Assembly (NCBI RefSeq): GCF_030418125.1
Contig: NZ_JAUHTR010000013.1
Span: 42,947-106,946, forward strand
Direction: 5' to 3'
From: Fictibacillus fluitans
GTDB taxonomy: Bacteria; Bacillota; Bacilli; Bacillales; Fictibacillaceae
DNA length: 64,000 nt
Below are positions 29,007 to 38,411 of the stretch, piece by piece. Every line of letters begins with the position of its first letter. The stretch's first letter is position 1. The position numbers and the translations under genes were made by a program. The notes beneath the pieces are model-generated. The model did not search any database. It was not told where the DNA came from and saw nothing but the letters and a program-made list of their open reading frames with translations.

Positions 29007-29939
29007 ATGACTAATTACCTGGTATTTGATGTGGGAGGAAGCACCGTGAAATATGCCGTGATCAACAGCAAAGGAGACTTTCTCCTAAAAGGAAGCCTGC
29101 CTTCTGTCCTGGATGATTTTCAGCGCTTTTCCGAAGAGATAATGTCCCTCATTGCTATCCATAAAGTACAGCACGAGGTTGCAGGGATCGCCTTCAGTAC
29201 ACCCGGAGGAGTCGACAGTGATTCAGGGATCATTGGCGGGGCAAGTTCCCTTCCTTGTATTCACGGCCCCAATTTCAAGGAAGTCTTTGGAGAATTATCC
29301 GGTTTACCTGTTGAGATCGAGAATGACGCGAACTGTGCCGCATTGGGAGAAGTATGGAAAGGTGCCGCACAATATAACCAGAACGTTTTGTTTACGGTGA
29401 TTGGTTCAGGAATTGGAGGAGCTGTCATCAAAGACCGGAGGGTTCATAAGGGAGTGAACCTGCATGGCGGTGAAGTGGGCTATATGGTCATGGATATCAC
29501 CAAACAAAAGGATAAGGTCGCCTTTAGAACGTGGAGTGAAATGGCAGCTACCGTCTCGCTCGTCAACCGGGTGGCGGCGATCAAACAAGTACATGCTGCG
29601 GATTTAAAGGGCGAGGATATTTTTGATGACGCTGAAAAAGGAGATCCGGTTTGCCGGGATGCAATTGATGATTTCTACCTGTCCCTTGCACAGGGCATCT
29701 ACAATCTTCAATATGTGTATGACCCTGAGAAAATTATCCTTGGCGGGGCCATCAGTGTCCGGACGGATTTGATTGAACAAATTAACCGTAAGATTGATTT
29801 AATTGTAGATGCGGTAGGAATCGCAAAAATCAGGCCGGTAATTGAGACCTGCCATTTTAAAAATGATGCCAATCTTCTTGGTGCTCTGTACCATTTTCTG
29901 CAATGCCAGCAAGAACAAGCAGTGAAAAGAATTTCTTGA
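29007..29939 (+). CDS. ROK-family sugar kinase, possibly a beta-glucoside kinase (BglK-like)
   Basis: A 310-residue ROK kinase. ATP-binding FDVGGSTVKYAV (residues 7-18), ENDANCAALGE (about 100) with the catalytic Asp, GSGIGGAVI (about 132) and LHGGEVGYMVMD (about 150). The Cys-rich zinc motif of typical ROK glucokinases is absent. The GEVGYM segment resembles the GEFGYM segment I recall from Klebsiella BglK, which phosphorylates cellobiose-type disaccharides at the 6-position. That would supply the two phospho-specific GH1 enzymes in this island, because no PTS is present. A plain glucokinase cannot be excluded. Divergent from the ABC operon, with a LacI-like site at its promoter. Confidence 0.8.
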   Translation: MTNYLVFDVGGSTVKYAVINSKGDFLLKGSLPSVLDDFQRFSEEIMSLIAIHKVQHEVAGIAFSTPGGVDSDSGIIGGASSLPCIHGPNFKEVFGELSGLPVEIENDANCAALGEVWKGAAQYNQNVLFTVIGSGIGGAVIKDRRVHKGVNLHGGEVGYMVMDITKQKDKVAFRTWSEMAATVSLVNRVAAIKQVHAADLKGEDIFDDAEKGDPVCRDAIDDFYLSLAQGIYNLQYVYDPEKIILGGAISVRTDLIEQINRKIDLIVDAVGIAKIRPVIETCHFKNDANLLGALYHFLQCQQEQAVKRIS

Positions 29940-29950
29940 ACAAAAGAAAA

Positions 29951-30020
29951 AAGCAGCAGTGAACACGTTCCCCTGTCATCCATCATTCAATGACAGGGGC
30001 GGTTCAACTTTAGCTGCCTT
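29951..30020. terminator. Bidirectional terminator between the ROK and LacI genes
   Basis: CCCCTGTCA (29970-29978) pairs with TGACAGGGG (29991-29999) inside a weaker outer stem (GCAGC / GCTGC). A-rich and T-rich flanks on both sides serve the convergent genes. Confidence 0.8.
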
Positions 30021-31035
30021 TTTTATGTCCTTTATACGGCTGAACAGACTCTCTGTGTATAATGTCCCCTTTTATAAAGGTGCGTCCGTATTTTTTATCA
30101 GGGTTATTTAGTTTTTCGAGAATAAATTTAACGGCCACTCTCGACATCTCTTCGGTATCTACCTCCACTGTCGTCAAAGGCGGATTGGTTAACGTGGCAA
30201 AAATGGAATTATCAAAGCCCGCCACCGAACAATCCTCTGGTACCTTGTAGCCGTTATTTTGAAGCACAGTCATCAAATTATACGCAATTTCATCGTTGTT
30301 GCAGACAAACGCTGTTGGCATTTCATCAGGAAGAACAATGTCAATGTATCTCCCGGCTTCATCTCTGTCCTTGATCACATAATCTTGATTCAGTTCAATT
30401 TTATGCTCCAGCAGCGATTTATAATAGCCAAGAAACCGGTCCTGAATGCTGCTGGTGGCGTGAACATTGCCCACAAATGCTATTTTTTGGTGACCGTTTC
30501 GGATCAGATAATTTGTCATTTCATAAACACCGAAGAAGTTATCGGTTAAAACGGAATCGATCTCGTTCTGATCGGTATAAAAATCCAAAAAAACGATAGG
30601 ACAATCGATCGTTTGTAAATGCTCAACATAGCTTTTACTGATTTGCCCAAGAATGATAAAGCCATCCACTTTCCGTTCCGTATAAATTCTTGGCAGTACC
30701 AGACGTTCCTCATCTTCCTCACTTAACATATGTAAAATCCCCGAGTAATGGTAGCCATCCATCACTTTGGAAAGAAGCTGGTAGAATTGAAGATAAAAGG
30801 AATGAACCGTTCCGGCAAACCGCTCGGGTATAACGATGCCAAGATTATAGGACAATCCTTCTTTCATTGATTTGGCATGCGTGTTAAACCGATAGCCCAT
30901 TTCTGCAGCAACCAGCTTGATCTTTTCTTTCAGTTCGCTGCTGACGCCTTCTTTGTCATTCAGCGCTTTCGATATGGTCACGCTGCTGACACCCAGACGG
31001 TCTGCGATGTCGCGCATTGTAACATGGCTCTTCAC
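30010..31035 (-). CDS. LacI-family transcriptional regulator
   Basis: 341 residues from GTG 31035 (GGAGGAG 6 bases upstream). The N-terminal helix-turn-helix is VTMRDIADRLGVSSVTISKALN (residues 5-26), followed by the hinge helix (about 45-58). A periplasmic-binding-like sugar-sensing domain follows (LGIVIPE, VDGFIILGQ, AFVCNNDEIAYN, VAGFDNSIFATLTNPPLTTV). It is encoded 16 bases after the CE7 esterase, in one transcript. CG-centred palindrome-like sites at the esterase/lacI, ROK and mannanase promoters are its probable operators, so it likely autoregulates and controls oligosaccharide use. Confidence 0.9.
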   Translation of the reverse strand: MKSHVTMRDIADRLGVSSVTISKALNDKEGVSSELKEKIKLVAAEMGYRFNTHAKSMKEGLSYNLGIVIPERFAGTVHSFYLQFYQLLSKVMDGYHYSGILHMLSEEDEERLVLPRIYTERKVDGFIILGQISKSYVEHLQTIDCPIVFLDFYTDQNEIDSVLTDNFFGVYEMTNYLIRNGHQKIAFVGNVHATSSIQDRFLGYYKSLLEHKIELNQDYVIKDRDEAGRYIDIVLPDEMPTAFVCNNDEIAYNLMTVLQNNGYKVPEDCSVAGFDNSIFATLTNPPLTTVEVDTEEMSRVAVKFILEKLNNPDKKYGRTFIKGDIIHRESVQPYKGHKKGS

Positions 31036-31051
31036 ATTAACTCCTCCGATT

Positions 31052-32086
31052 TCATACGTTCCTCAGGTTATTATCTCCAACCTTCACGTTTTTTGCAATG
31101 TGCCCCCCACGGGAGGATTCTGTTTTTTCCAGCAGCGAAGCAAGAAATGAAAATGACCGGTCTCCAAAGGTTCGCAAATGTTCATGCCCATATTCGTAAA
31201 AAATCAGCATTTCCTTTTGGGACGTCAGTTTGTTATATGCCGCAAATTGAGTGGACGGCGGACAAATCTGGTCCTCCATTCCCACTGCCCATAATACATC
31301 TGCCTGGACACGGTCGGCCAAATGCTGGATATCAATGAATCCTAGGCTTTCAAACAGCTCATTCTCTTTCTCATGGACAGGGTCGATAAACCGAAAATAA
31401 TAATGAATTTCCTCATAGGCGGATTGGCTGATATCCAGCTCCCATGCACGCTTGTAATCCGACAGGAATGGATAAGCCACTGCCGCTTTTTTGATCCGGG
31501 GCTCAAGTGCTGCACAAGCAATCGAAAGCGCACCGCCTTGAGAAGCACCCTGGACCCCGACTCTGTCAGCATCCACATTTTCCATGGAAAACAAAATGCG
31601 CGCGGCCTGGACTGTATCAAGAAAAACATTTCGATAATACAGTTCCTCCGGCCCTTCCTTAATCCCGCGAATGATATGCCCTTTAAGCGTGGATCCTTTC
31701 GCCTGCAGATTGTCTTCTGATTGGCCGCTCTGCCCTCTGCAGTCCATCGCTAACACAGTGAAACCTTCTGCTGCGTAGCCAATTTTTTCAACCCAATCTC
31801 CGCTGTTCCCATGATAGCCATGAAACAAAACCAGCCCCGGGCCTTTTTCGCTTTGATTCTTCGGCCGCACGAGCTGACAGTGGATTTTCGCTCCGCCTGT
31901 TCCCGTGAAAAATAAATGAAAGCACTCCGCCGACCGGGTTTGAAATTCAGCAGGAATCAGTTCGTACGCCAGTGACTGTTCCTCAAGCTCAGCAAGCCCC
32001 CGGGACCAAAATTCATCAAAATGATCCGGCTTCGGCAGGCGGCCATTGTACGTTTTCAGTTCATCCAAAGACATATCAAACTTCAA
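31052..32086 (-). CDS. CE7 acetyl xylan esterase / cephalosporin deacetylase-like
   Basis: A 344-residue alpha/beta hydrolase of the AXE1/Cah family. The start is a TTG at 32086, because MKFDMSLDELKTY aligns with the very N-terminus of Cah. Catalytic Ser in GVQGASQGG (about 184), Asp in VGMEDQICPPST (about 272) and His in EYGHEHLRTF (about 303); oxyanion-hole region LFHGYHG (about 88). CE7 enzymes remove acetyl groups from short oligosaccharides in the cytosol, which fits imported acetylated (gluco)manno- or xylo-oligosaccharides. First gene of an operon with the LacI regulator. Confidence 0.9.
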   Translation of the reverse strand: MKFDMSLDELKTYNGRLPKPDHFDEFWSRGLAELEEQSLAYELIPAEFQTRSAECFHLFFTGTGGAKIHCQLVRPKNQSEKGPGLVLFHGYHGNSGDWVEKIGYAAEGFTVLAMDCRGQSGQSEDNLQAKGSTLKGHIIRGIKEGPEELYYRNVFLDTVQAARILFSMENVDADRVGVQGASQGGALSIACAALEPRIKKAAVAYPFLSDYKRAWELDISQSAYEEIHYYFRFIDPVHEKENELFESLGFIDIQHLADRVQADVLWAVGMEDQICPPSTQFAAYNKLTSQKEMLIFYEYGHEHLRTFGDRSFSFLASLLEKTESSRGGHIAKNVKVGDNNLRNV

Positions 32087-32124
32087 AGCTTACTCACCCT
32101 TCCTTTTGTTACTTAATAATAAAC

Positions 32125-32166
32125 TTATCGATAACTCATTATAATCTTTCCCTTATTTTCAGTCAA
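32125..32166 (-). promoter_or_regulatory. Esterase/lacI promoter with LacI-type operator-like site C
   Basis: Minus strand: TTGACT (32161-32166), 17-base spacer, TATAAT (32138-32143), then TTATCGATAA (32125-32134) over the start point. A strong promoter with a CG-centred palindrome placed for repression. Confidence 0.65.
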
Positions 32167-32184
32167 TTCATGCAATGATTAAAG

Positions 32185-32222
32185 AAAAAAGAACACAGCG
32201 TGAACCCGCTTGTTCTTTTTTC
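32185..32222 (-). terminator. Terminator of the GmuR-type regulator gene
   Basis: AAAAGAACA pairs with TGTTCTTTT around a CAGCGTG/CCGC inner stem, followed by T-rich sequence on the minus strand. Confidence 0.75.
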
Positions 32223-32229
32223 CTAAATA

Positions 32230-32943
32230 CTACTTATTTAAATGCACGGACGTAACTTCAAATTTATCGTAACGGTGACGGGAAAAAGAGTACTCAAAAG
32301 GTACTCCATTGTTTAAATAGCCTACCTGCTCCACTTCCAATATAGGATCATCATCTTTACAAAACAAATGCTTTTGATCCAGTTCCTCTGATTTGCATGC
32401 TCTGATTTTCCGGTGCGAGCCCGCGATGGTTAATCCTAATTCGTGTGTTATGTATTTGTATACGGATCCTTGAAGGACTTCATCATTCAACCCCGGGATG
32501 AGACTGGCCGGCATGAATGTTTTTTCAATAACATATGGTTCTCCGTCAACGAGCCGGAGCCGCACCAAGTCATAAACAGGTGTGGAAATGTCGATGGCCA
32601 AGCGTGCTGCCACCTCAGGGTTTGGAAACTTCACTTCAAAGGTTATCACATTGCTGGTAATCACTTTATCCTTCAAAAGGTTGGTCAGCCCCAATGATTC
32701 GTTGCTGGCCACATTGACCCGGCTGTTTTGAAACGCTGATTTCACAATAAATGTGCCATGTCCCCTCTTACGGTAAAGCAGTCCTTCCGTAACCAAAATA
32801 TCCAGTCCTCGCTTCATCGTCATACGGCTGCACTGAAACTCCTTGGCCAGCGTAATTTCATCCGGAATTGGCTGGTCCGCCGGGTACTGCCTCTCTTTTA
32901 TCCTCTGTCTCATTTCTGAAGAAATGACTTCATACTTTTTCAT
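32230..32943 (-). CDS. gmuR: GntR/UTRA regulator, GmuR-like
   Basis: A 237-residue HutC-type GntR regulator. The winged-helix domain (residues 1-70) contains PIPDEITLAKEFQCSRMTMK and GLLYRKRGHGTFIV. The UTRA ligand domain (about 90-235) contains YDLVRLRLVDGEPYVIEKT, RKIRACKSEE and GVPFEYSFSRHR. It looks like B. subtilis GmuR over its whole length as remembered, the repressor of the glucomannan operon released by phosphorylated sugars. TGTATATACA in its own promoter and GTATATAC before gmuD suggest autoregulation and control of gmuD-bglC. It is divergent from potABCD, which is probably unrelated. Confidence 0.88.
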   Translation of the reverse strand: MKKYEVISSEMRQRIKERQYPADQPIPDEITLAKEFQCSRMTMKRGLDILVTEGLLYRKRGHGTFIVKSAFQNSRVNVASNESLGLTNLLKDKVITSNVITFEVKFPNPEVAARLAIDISTPVYDLVRLRLVDGEPYVIEKTFMPASLIPGLNDEVLQGSVYKYITHELGLTIAGSHRKIRACKSEELDQKHLFCKDDDPILEVEQVGYLNNGVPFEYSFSRHRYDKFEVTSVHLNK

Positions 32944-32965
32944 AAAATCAAATCACCCAAGTCTA

Positions 32966-32975
32966 TGTATATACA
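32966..32975. promoter_or_regulatory. Operator palindrome before gmuR
   Basis: TGTATATACA, a perfect 10-bp palindrome 23 bases upstream of the gmuR start. It matches the TreR/GmuR-type operator and shares GTATATAC with 20944-20951. Confidence 0.6.
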
Positions 32976-33164
32976 ATCCTTTAATTTTATTCTAACCCTA
33001 TTTAGTTAATTGTCTAGTCATCGTACGGAAAGACGATATTTCCAGGTTTTTTTGTTAAAAATGATCGGGTTTTCAGGTATAATTGGTCAGAACAAAAAGG
33101 TTCAGTTTATTTAACGATGGAATAAACATGCCGTCGTTGAAATTGGGATAGATGAGGGGTTGCG

Positions 33165-34271
33165 ATGACAAACGCTATTATTCAATTTAAACAAGTTACC
33201 AAACAATATGATAATGATCCGGCAGTGCTGGACAATGTAAGCTTTGAAATTGAACGGGGAAAGTTTTACACCCTGCTGGGTCCGTCAGGCTGCGGAAAAA
33301 CAACCATTCTTCGCCTGATTGCGGGATTTACAGAGGCCACTAAGGGAGATATCTTTTTTAATGGCAAAAAAATCAATGATGTTCCGGCCAATAAGCGGCA
33401 GGTTAACACGGTATTTCAGGACTATGCACTTTTTCCTCATTTAAATGTGTTTGAAAATGTGGCTTTTGGGCTGCGCATAAAAAAAATGAAAAGTGCGGAT
33501 ATTCAACGAAAGGTCAAGGAAGCATTGAGCTTCGTCAACCTGGACGGCTATGAAACCCGCGAGATCCGTGAAATGTCCGGAGGCCAGCGGCAGCGTGTGG
33601 CGATTGCGCGGGCCATCGTCAATGAGCCCGAAGTGATTTTGCTGGACGAGCCGCTCTCTGCCCTTGATTTAAAGCTCCGGACAGAGATGCAGTATGAGCT
33701 TCGTGAACTGCAGCGCCGGCTGGGCATCACCTTTATTTTTGTTACGCATGACCAGGAAGAAGCGCTTGCTATGTCTGACGAAATTTTTGTTTTAAATAAA
33801 GGAACCATCCAGCAAAGCGGCACGCCGATCGATATTTATGACGAACCCATCAACCGCTTTGTTGCCGATTTTATTGGTGAATCCAATATTGTTGAAGGGA
33901 AAATGATCAAGGATTACCTTGTGGAATTCGTCGGAGGACAATTTGAGTGTGTGGACCGGGGGCTCAATCCGAATGAAGCTGTGGACATCGTCATCCGTCC
34001 GGAAGACTTGGAAATCACTACGCTTGAACGCGGAAAACTTCAAGTAAAGGTAGATTCCCAGTTGTTCCGCGGCGTTCACTACGAAATCAGCTGCTATGAC
34101 AAAGACGGCAACGAATGGCTTGTCCACTCCACCAGAAAAGCGGCAGTCGGCGATGAAATTGGTTTGTACTTTGATCCGGAAGCGATTCATGTCATGAGGT
34201 TCGGGGAAACAGAAGCTGATTTTGACCGGCGGTTGGAAGCCTACTCTGCAGGAGACCCTCATGAACAATAA
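33165..34271 (+). CDS. potA: Spermidine/putrescine ABC importer ATPase PotA
   Basis: 368 residues. Walker [10 protein letters not shown] (about residue 40), Q-loop [10 protein letters not shown], signature MSGGQRQRV (about 140), Walker [13 protein letters not shown] (about 160) and H-loop [10 protein letters not shown]-terminal TOBE regulatory domain (about 245-360, [11 protein letters not shown]) follows. GAGGGG precedes the ATG. It energises polyamine uptake through PotB/PotC. It overlaps potB by 11 bases. Confidence 0.92.
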   Translation: MTNAIIQFKQVTKQYDNDPAVLDNVSFEIERGKFYTLLGPSGCGKTTILRLIAGFTEATKGDIFFNGKKINDVPANKRQVNTVFQDYALFPHLNVFENVAFGLRIKKMKSADIQRKVKEALSFVNLDGYETREIREMSGGQRQRVAIARAIVNEPEVILLDEPLSALDLKLRTEMQYELRELQRRLGITFIFVTHDQEEALAMSDEIFVLNKGTIQQSGTPIDIYDEPINRFVADFIGESNIVEGKMIKDYLVEFVGGQFECVDRGLNPNEAVDIVIRPEDLEITTLERGKLQVKVDSQLFRGVHYEISCYDKDGNEWLVHSTRKAAVGDEIGLYFDPEAIHVMRFGETEADFDRRLEAYSAGDPHEQ

Positions 34272-35064
34272 AGTCACCCGCAATTTGTATCTGTTTCCGT
34301 ACGCCCTTTGGATTGTACTGTTTGTAGTAGCTCCGCTGCTGCTTGTACTTTACTATTCGTTTTTTGATATCGAAGGGCATTTTTCACTGGTAAACTACAA
34401 AACATTCTTCACCCCGGTCTATTTAAAAATGACTCTGAGTTCTTTCTGGTATGCATTTTTGATTACCGTTATAGCGTTGATCGTATCGTACCCGACGGCC
34501 TACTTGCTGACAAAAACCAAGCATAAGCAGCTGTGGTTATTGCTGATAATTGTGCCATCCTGGATTAATCTTCTTCTGAAGGCCTATGCGTTTCTAGGCA
34601 TTTTTGGCACAAAAGGCATTGCGAACAGCTTTTTGGAAGCCGTCGGCATTGGTGCGAAGCAAATTTTGTTCACCGATTTCAGCTTTGTTTTTGTATCGGT
34701 CTATATTTTTATTCCGTTTATGATTCTGCCGATTTTCAATTCGTTGAACGAGCTGAATCCGACTCTGCTGGATGCTGCCAATGACCTTGGAGCATCCAGA
34801 TGGATCACGTTCCGCCGGGTCATTTTTCCGCTGACGATTGACGGTGTCAAGGCAGGCTGCCAGGTCGTCTTTATTCCGGCCTTGTCGCTGTTCATGCTGA
34901 CACGCCTGATCGCGGGAAACCGTGTGATTACGCTCGGTACAGCGATTGAACAGCAGTTTCTCGTCACACGGGACTGGGGCATGGGCTCGACCATTGCTGT
35001 GTTCCTGATTCTTATTATGTTCCTGATCATCAGCCTGACCGGGAACCGAAAGCGTGGTGTATAA
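34261..35064 (+). CDS. potB: Spermidine/putrescine ABC permease PotB
   Basis: 267 residues from ATG 34261, which has AGGAG upstream and overlaps the end of potA. Six membrane helices. EAA-type cytoplasmic loop [23 protein letters not shown] (about 180). Typical PotB placement between PotA and PotC. Confidence 0.9.
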   Translation: MNNKVTRNLYLFPYALWIVLFVVAPLLLVLYYSFFDIEGHFSLVNYKTFFTPVYLKMTLSSFWYAFLITVIALIVSYPTAYLLTKTKHKQLWLLLIIVPSWINLLLKAYAFLGIFGTKGIANSFLEAVGIGAKQILFTDFSFVFVSVYIFIPFMILPIFNSLNELNPTLLDAANDLGASRWITFRRVIFPLTIDGVKAGCQVVFIPALSLFMLTRLIAGNRVITLGTAIEQQFLVTRDWGMGSTIAVFLILIMFLIISLTGNRKRGV

Positions 35065-35869
35065 ATTGGATCAAAGAATCACACCTTTATCACGAATATT
35101 TCTTGTGCTCATCTTTTTCATCCTTTATGCACCGATTTTCTTTCTCGTGTTTTATTCGTTTAACAGCGGCGGCACCATGTACCACTTTAAAAGCTTTACA
35201 CTGGACTGGTACAAAGAGCTGTTTCAGGATTCCAGGCTGCTGATCATTGTGCTGAATACACTGGTCATCGCGCTTGTTTCTTCCCTGTTTGCGACCATTA
35301 TCGGTACACTGGGGGCACTCGGCATCCACAGCATCCGCAAGCAGCAGACGAAGAATACGCTTCTCTCGCTGAACAACGTGCTGATTGTGAGCCCGGATGT
35401 TATCATTGGCGCATCCTTTCTGATTTTGTTTACGATGGCAGGCATTAAACTGGGGATGTATTCAGTACTTCTTTCCCACATCGCATTCAGCATTCCGATT
35501 GTAGTGCTTATGGTATTGCCGAAGCTGTCAGAAATGAGCCCGACCTTGATTGATGCAGCCAGAGATCTCGGCGCCAGCCAATGGAACGTGCTGACTAAGG
35601 TTGTTCTGCCTTTCATTACACCAGGAATCTTTGCCGGATTTTTCATGGCACTGACCTATTCACTCGATGATTTTGCCGTTACGTTCTTCGTCACCGGAAA
35701 CGGCTTTACTACCCTTTCTGTGGAAATCTATTCTTTGGCACGCCGGGGGATTTCGCTTAATGTTAACGCCTTGTCCGCCCTTCTGTTTTTATTTACACTT
35801 GTGCTTGTTGTTGTGTATTACTTTATTTCTCAGCGCAACCGGCCAGGAAGATGGGGGGTTAAAAAATGA
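35054..35869 (+). CDS. potC: Spermidine/putrescine ABC permease PotC
   Basis: A 271-residue, six-helix permease. EAA loop LIDAARDLGASQWNVLTKVVLP (about 165). The frame begins with tandem GTG codons at 35054 and 35057 inside the end of potB; which one is used is unclear, as the ribosome site is weak and translation is probably coupled. It overlaps potD by four bases. Confidence 0.9.
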   Translation: MVYKLDQRITPLSRIFLVLIFFILYAPIFFLVFYSFNSGGTMYHFKSFTLDWYKELFQDSRLLIIVLNTLVIALVSSLFATIIGTLGALGIHSIRKQQTKNTLLSLNNVLIVSPDVIIGASFLILFTMAGIKLGMYSVLLSHIAFSIPIVVLMVLPKLSEMSPTLIDAARDLGASQWNVLTKVVLPFITPGIFAGFFMALTYSLDDFAVTFFVTGNGFTTLSVEIYSLARRGISLNVNALSALLFLFTLVLVVVYYFISQRNRPGRWGVKK

Positions 35870-36939
35870 GCAAGCTTCTCCGCTTTTTTCTCGGGATCAT
35901 TCTTGTTTCTGCCGTACTCTTCTATGCACTTGCAGAGCTTAATTCATCACAGGGCTATTCCGGCAAAAATACCCTCACAATCTATAACTGGGGAGATTAT
36001 ATTGATACCGATTTGATTAAACGGTTTGAAAAAGAGACCGGTATTAAAGTAATTTATGAAACGTTCGACTCCAATGAAGCGATGCTTACCAAGATTGAGC
36101 AAGGCGGTACAACCTACGATATCGCTGTTCCATCTGAATATATGATCGATAAGATGCGGAAGGAGAATCTTTTGATTCCCCTGGACCACTCCAAGCTTCC
36201 AAATCTGAAAAACATTGATCCGCGCTTTATGGATCTTCCGTTTGATGAAGACAACAAATATTCTGTTCCTTATTTCTGGGGAACTGTAGGAATTGTTTAT
36301 AATCCGAAAATGCTGAACGGCAAAAAAATCACCAGCTGGAATGACTTGTGGGATCCTGATTTAAGAAATAAGATTCTCCTCGTTGATGGAGCACGTGAAA
36401 TCATGGGAATGGGGCTGAACAGTCTTGGTTATTCCCTGAATGATACGAACCATGCCCATCTTCAGGAAGCCAAACGAAAGCTGGATACCTTAACGCCGAA
36501 CATTAAAGCGATTGTCGGTGACGAAATCCGCCTGCTGCTTCAAAATGAGGAAGCGTCCATCGGTATCGTATGGTCAGGTGTTGCCTCGGAAATTATGAGT
36601 GAGAACGAGGATCTCGAATACGTGGTACCAAAAGAAGGTTCCAATCTCTGGTTTGACAACATGGTCATTCCAAAGACCGCAAAGAACAAAGAAGCCGCAC
36701 TAAAATTCATGAACTTTATGCTTGATCCGAAAGTCGCGGCACAAAATGCGGAATACGTGAACTATTCCTCGCCAAATAAAAAAGCCCTCGCTTACATGCC
36801 GAAAAAAACGGTGAACGATGAGCGCTTTTACCCGTCGCCCAAGCTGACGGACAAGCTCGAAGTCTATGAAAATCTCGGCAAAAAGAATTTGGCCTACTAC
36901 AATGAACTGTTTTTGGAATTTAAGATGCATAGGAAATAA
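35866..36939 (+). CDS. potD: Spermidine/putrescine-binding protein PotD
   Basis: 357 residues. The single N-terminal hydrophobic segment (LLRFFLGIILVSAVLFYALAE) lacks a lipobox Cys, so it is an uncleaved anchor or an ordinary signal. The binding-protein core starts TIYNWGDYIDTDLIKRFEKE. It contains YDIAVPSEYMIDKM, FWGTVGIVYNP and SIGIVWSGVASEI (about 230), consistent with polyamine-binding proteins that use acidic and Trp residues. Last gene of potABCD; a terminator follows. Confidence 0.9.
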   Translation: MSKLLRFFLGIILVSAVLFYALAELNSSQGYSGKNTLTIYNWGDYIDTDLIKRFEKETGIKVIYETFDSNEAMLTKIEQGGTTYDIAVPSEYMIDKMRKENLLIPLDHSKLPNLKNIDPRFMDLPFDEDNKYSVPYFWGTVGIVYNPKMLNGKKITSWNDLWDPDLRNKILLVDGAREIMGMGLNSLGYSLNDTNHAHLQEAKRKLDTLTPNIKAIVGDEIRLLLQNEEASIGIVWSGVASEIMSENEDLEYVVPKEGSNLWFDNMVIPKTAKNKEAALKFMNFMLDPKVAAQNAEYVNYSSPNKKALAYMPKKTVNDERFYPSPKLTDKLEVYENLGKKNLAYYNELFLEFKMHRK

Positions 36940-36944
36940 CGAAG

Positions 36945-36978
36945 AGAGGGAGCTGCAGCCAGGCAGCTCCCTCTTTTT
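36945..36978 (+). terminator. Terminator of potABCD
   Basis: AGAGGGAGCTGC (36945-36956) pairs with GCAGCTCCCTCT (36963-36974), followed by TTTTT. Confidence 0.88.
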
Positions 36979-37028
36979 ATTTTGTTTTGTTAAATGATAA
37001 TTTAACCTGGGCAATAATTGTAATGTAA

Positions 37029-38033
37029 CTAGCTAAATGTATCAGCCACTATGTTACTGAATTCTCTTAGATAATGAAGATAATTATCTCCACCATAGTT
37101 ATATCGCTTATTATACATTTTTGCGACTACTAGATTATGTTTAGGTATTACTAACAATGTTGGACCGGTTATTCCTAGGATTTGATACGAACCTTTAGGT
37201 ACCTTTTCTCCGATTTCACTTTTAGGAGACGGTGTATCTTGTACATACCAAAACAAGCCGTTAAGTGGTGTCTCTTTGTCGCGGTAATTCGGGCTTTGTA
37301 CTTTGGTAGCTAATCGTATAACTTCTTTTTGCACTATTTGTTTACCATTCAGAAATCCTTCGTTCAAATGAAGATTACCCCATAATGCAAATTCCCGGGC
37401 TGTCGTATGAAGATTTGAGCCACTTCCATCATTGGTGCTTTCTATTTTGAAGCTCGCTGCTTCGTTTGGTTTATCAATTACTTTTACCAGTTCATCATTA
37501 GGTTTTGTATACCAGGCAGTGTCAGATAAGCCTAAGGATAAAAATACTCTTTCTTTCAGTAATTCCGGAAAACTCTTTCCATATAGGCTGTTTATTAATT
37601 TCATCATCATTAATACATTAATTCCTCTGTAAGCCCATCCTGTACCTGCATCAAACTCTCTAAAAAGAGTCCCATCATCTTTTTGATGTAATCCATGAGA
37701 ATGTGTTACCAGGTGCCTTATAGTTGTGTTTGTGACGAATTTTTCATCATATTCATCAAAGTAATCGACTGCATAATCGTCTAAACTTTTGATCTTTTTT
37801 TCGTACAAAGCAAAAGCAACCGCTAGTCCCAGATAGCTTTTTCTGGCAGATGCTACGTTAAACTTAGAGACTTCCGTAATTGGCTTTGATCTGATTGCAT
37901 TAGAATGGTAGCCGTGATAGTGTTCTAATATGATTTTGTTATCTTTGATTACAACTAATGCAGCAGCACTGCTGTGATTACGTTCCATTATTTCTTCTAC
38001 ATAAGAAATTAATTTTTGTTCGTTTACTGCCAT
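37029..38033 (-). CDS. Beta-lactamase-like serine hydrolase (AT-rich)
   Basis: About 334 residues from ATG 38033 (GAGGGTGA 9 bases upstream). Class-C beta-lactamase/penicillin-binding-protein-like fold: the nucleophile motif Ser-x-x-Lys in VASARKSYLG (about residue 62), TTIRHLVTHSHGL (about 105) and a Tyr-x-x motif near WAYRGINVL (about 134). No signal peptide is seen, so it may be cytosolic, an esterase or a peptidase. Base composition (about one third GC in sampled stretches) and codon use differ sharply from the neighbours, suggesting transfer. A decayed alpha/beta hydrolase lies just upstream. Substrate unknown. Confidence 0.75.
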   Translation of the reverse strand: MAVNEQKLISYVEEIMERNHSSAAALVVIKDNKIILEHYHGYHSNAIRSKPITEVSKFNVASARKSYLGLAVAFALYEKKIKSLDDYAVDYFDEYDEKFVTNTTIRHLVTHSHGLHQKDDGTLFREFDAGTGWAYRGINVLMMMKLINSLYGKSFPELLKERVFLSLGLSDTAWYTKPNDELVKVIDKPNEAASFKIESTNDGSGSNLHTTAREFALWGNLHLNEGFLNGKQIVQKEVIRLATKVQSPNYRDKETPLNGLFWYVQDTPSPKSEIGEKVPKGSYQILGITGPTLLVIPKHNLVVAKMYNKRYNYGGDNYLHYLREFSNIVADTFS

Positions 38034-38048
38034 TTTCTCCAATCACCC

Positions 38049-38285
38049 TCAATTATTACTCAAAATCTCATCCAATTTGATGAGAATCCCTTTGGATGCG
38101 TGCTGCTTCCTGCATGATTGCCGGGGAAATCAACTACAGGTGTTCTGAGCTTGCCGACAAGCCTTTTTGCATACTGGCAGGGTATTTAGACGATTTGTTC
38201 AGGATACCGAATTGCCAAATCAAGTCCAACGACTGCCCACGACAGAACCGATAATATGAATTTTACACTGATTTATCAGATTAAT
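38049..38285 (-). pseudogene. Remnant of an alpha/beta hydrolase
   Basis: One minus-strand frame reads VVGLDLAIRYPEQIV, then a stop codon, then KRLVGKLRTPVVDFPGNHAG and THPKGFSS. A frame shift leads to KLDEILSNN and a stop at 38049. These pieces match the nucleophile-elbow helix and the C-terminal catalytic-His region of small alpha/beta hydrolases; the middle (cap) is deleted and the GxSxG motif is broken. No start codon or ribosome site is evident. Confidence 0.65.
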
Positions 38286-38369
38286 ATTTTTACTCATGAC
38301 GGTTCCTATCCCTTATCATTTTGTTCCAACAAAGATAAGTATTTCGATTCAAAAAAGTATATTCCTTCA

Positions 38370-38405
38370 AAAAAATATAGCAAGCCTCTTTGTCAGAAGC
38401 TTGCT
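38370..38405 (-). terminator. Terminator of the M14 carboxypeptidase gene
   Basis: AGCAAGC (38379-38385) and GCTTGCT (38399-38405) form a hairpin followed on the minus strand by ATATTTTTTT. Confidence 0.75.
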
Positions 38406-38411
38406 TATTCA

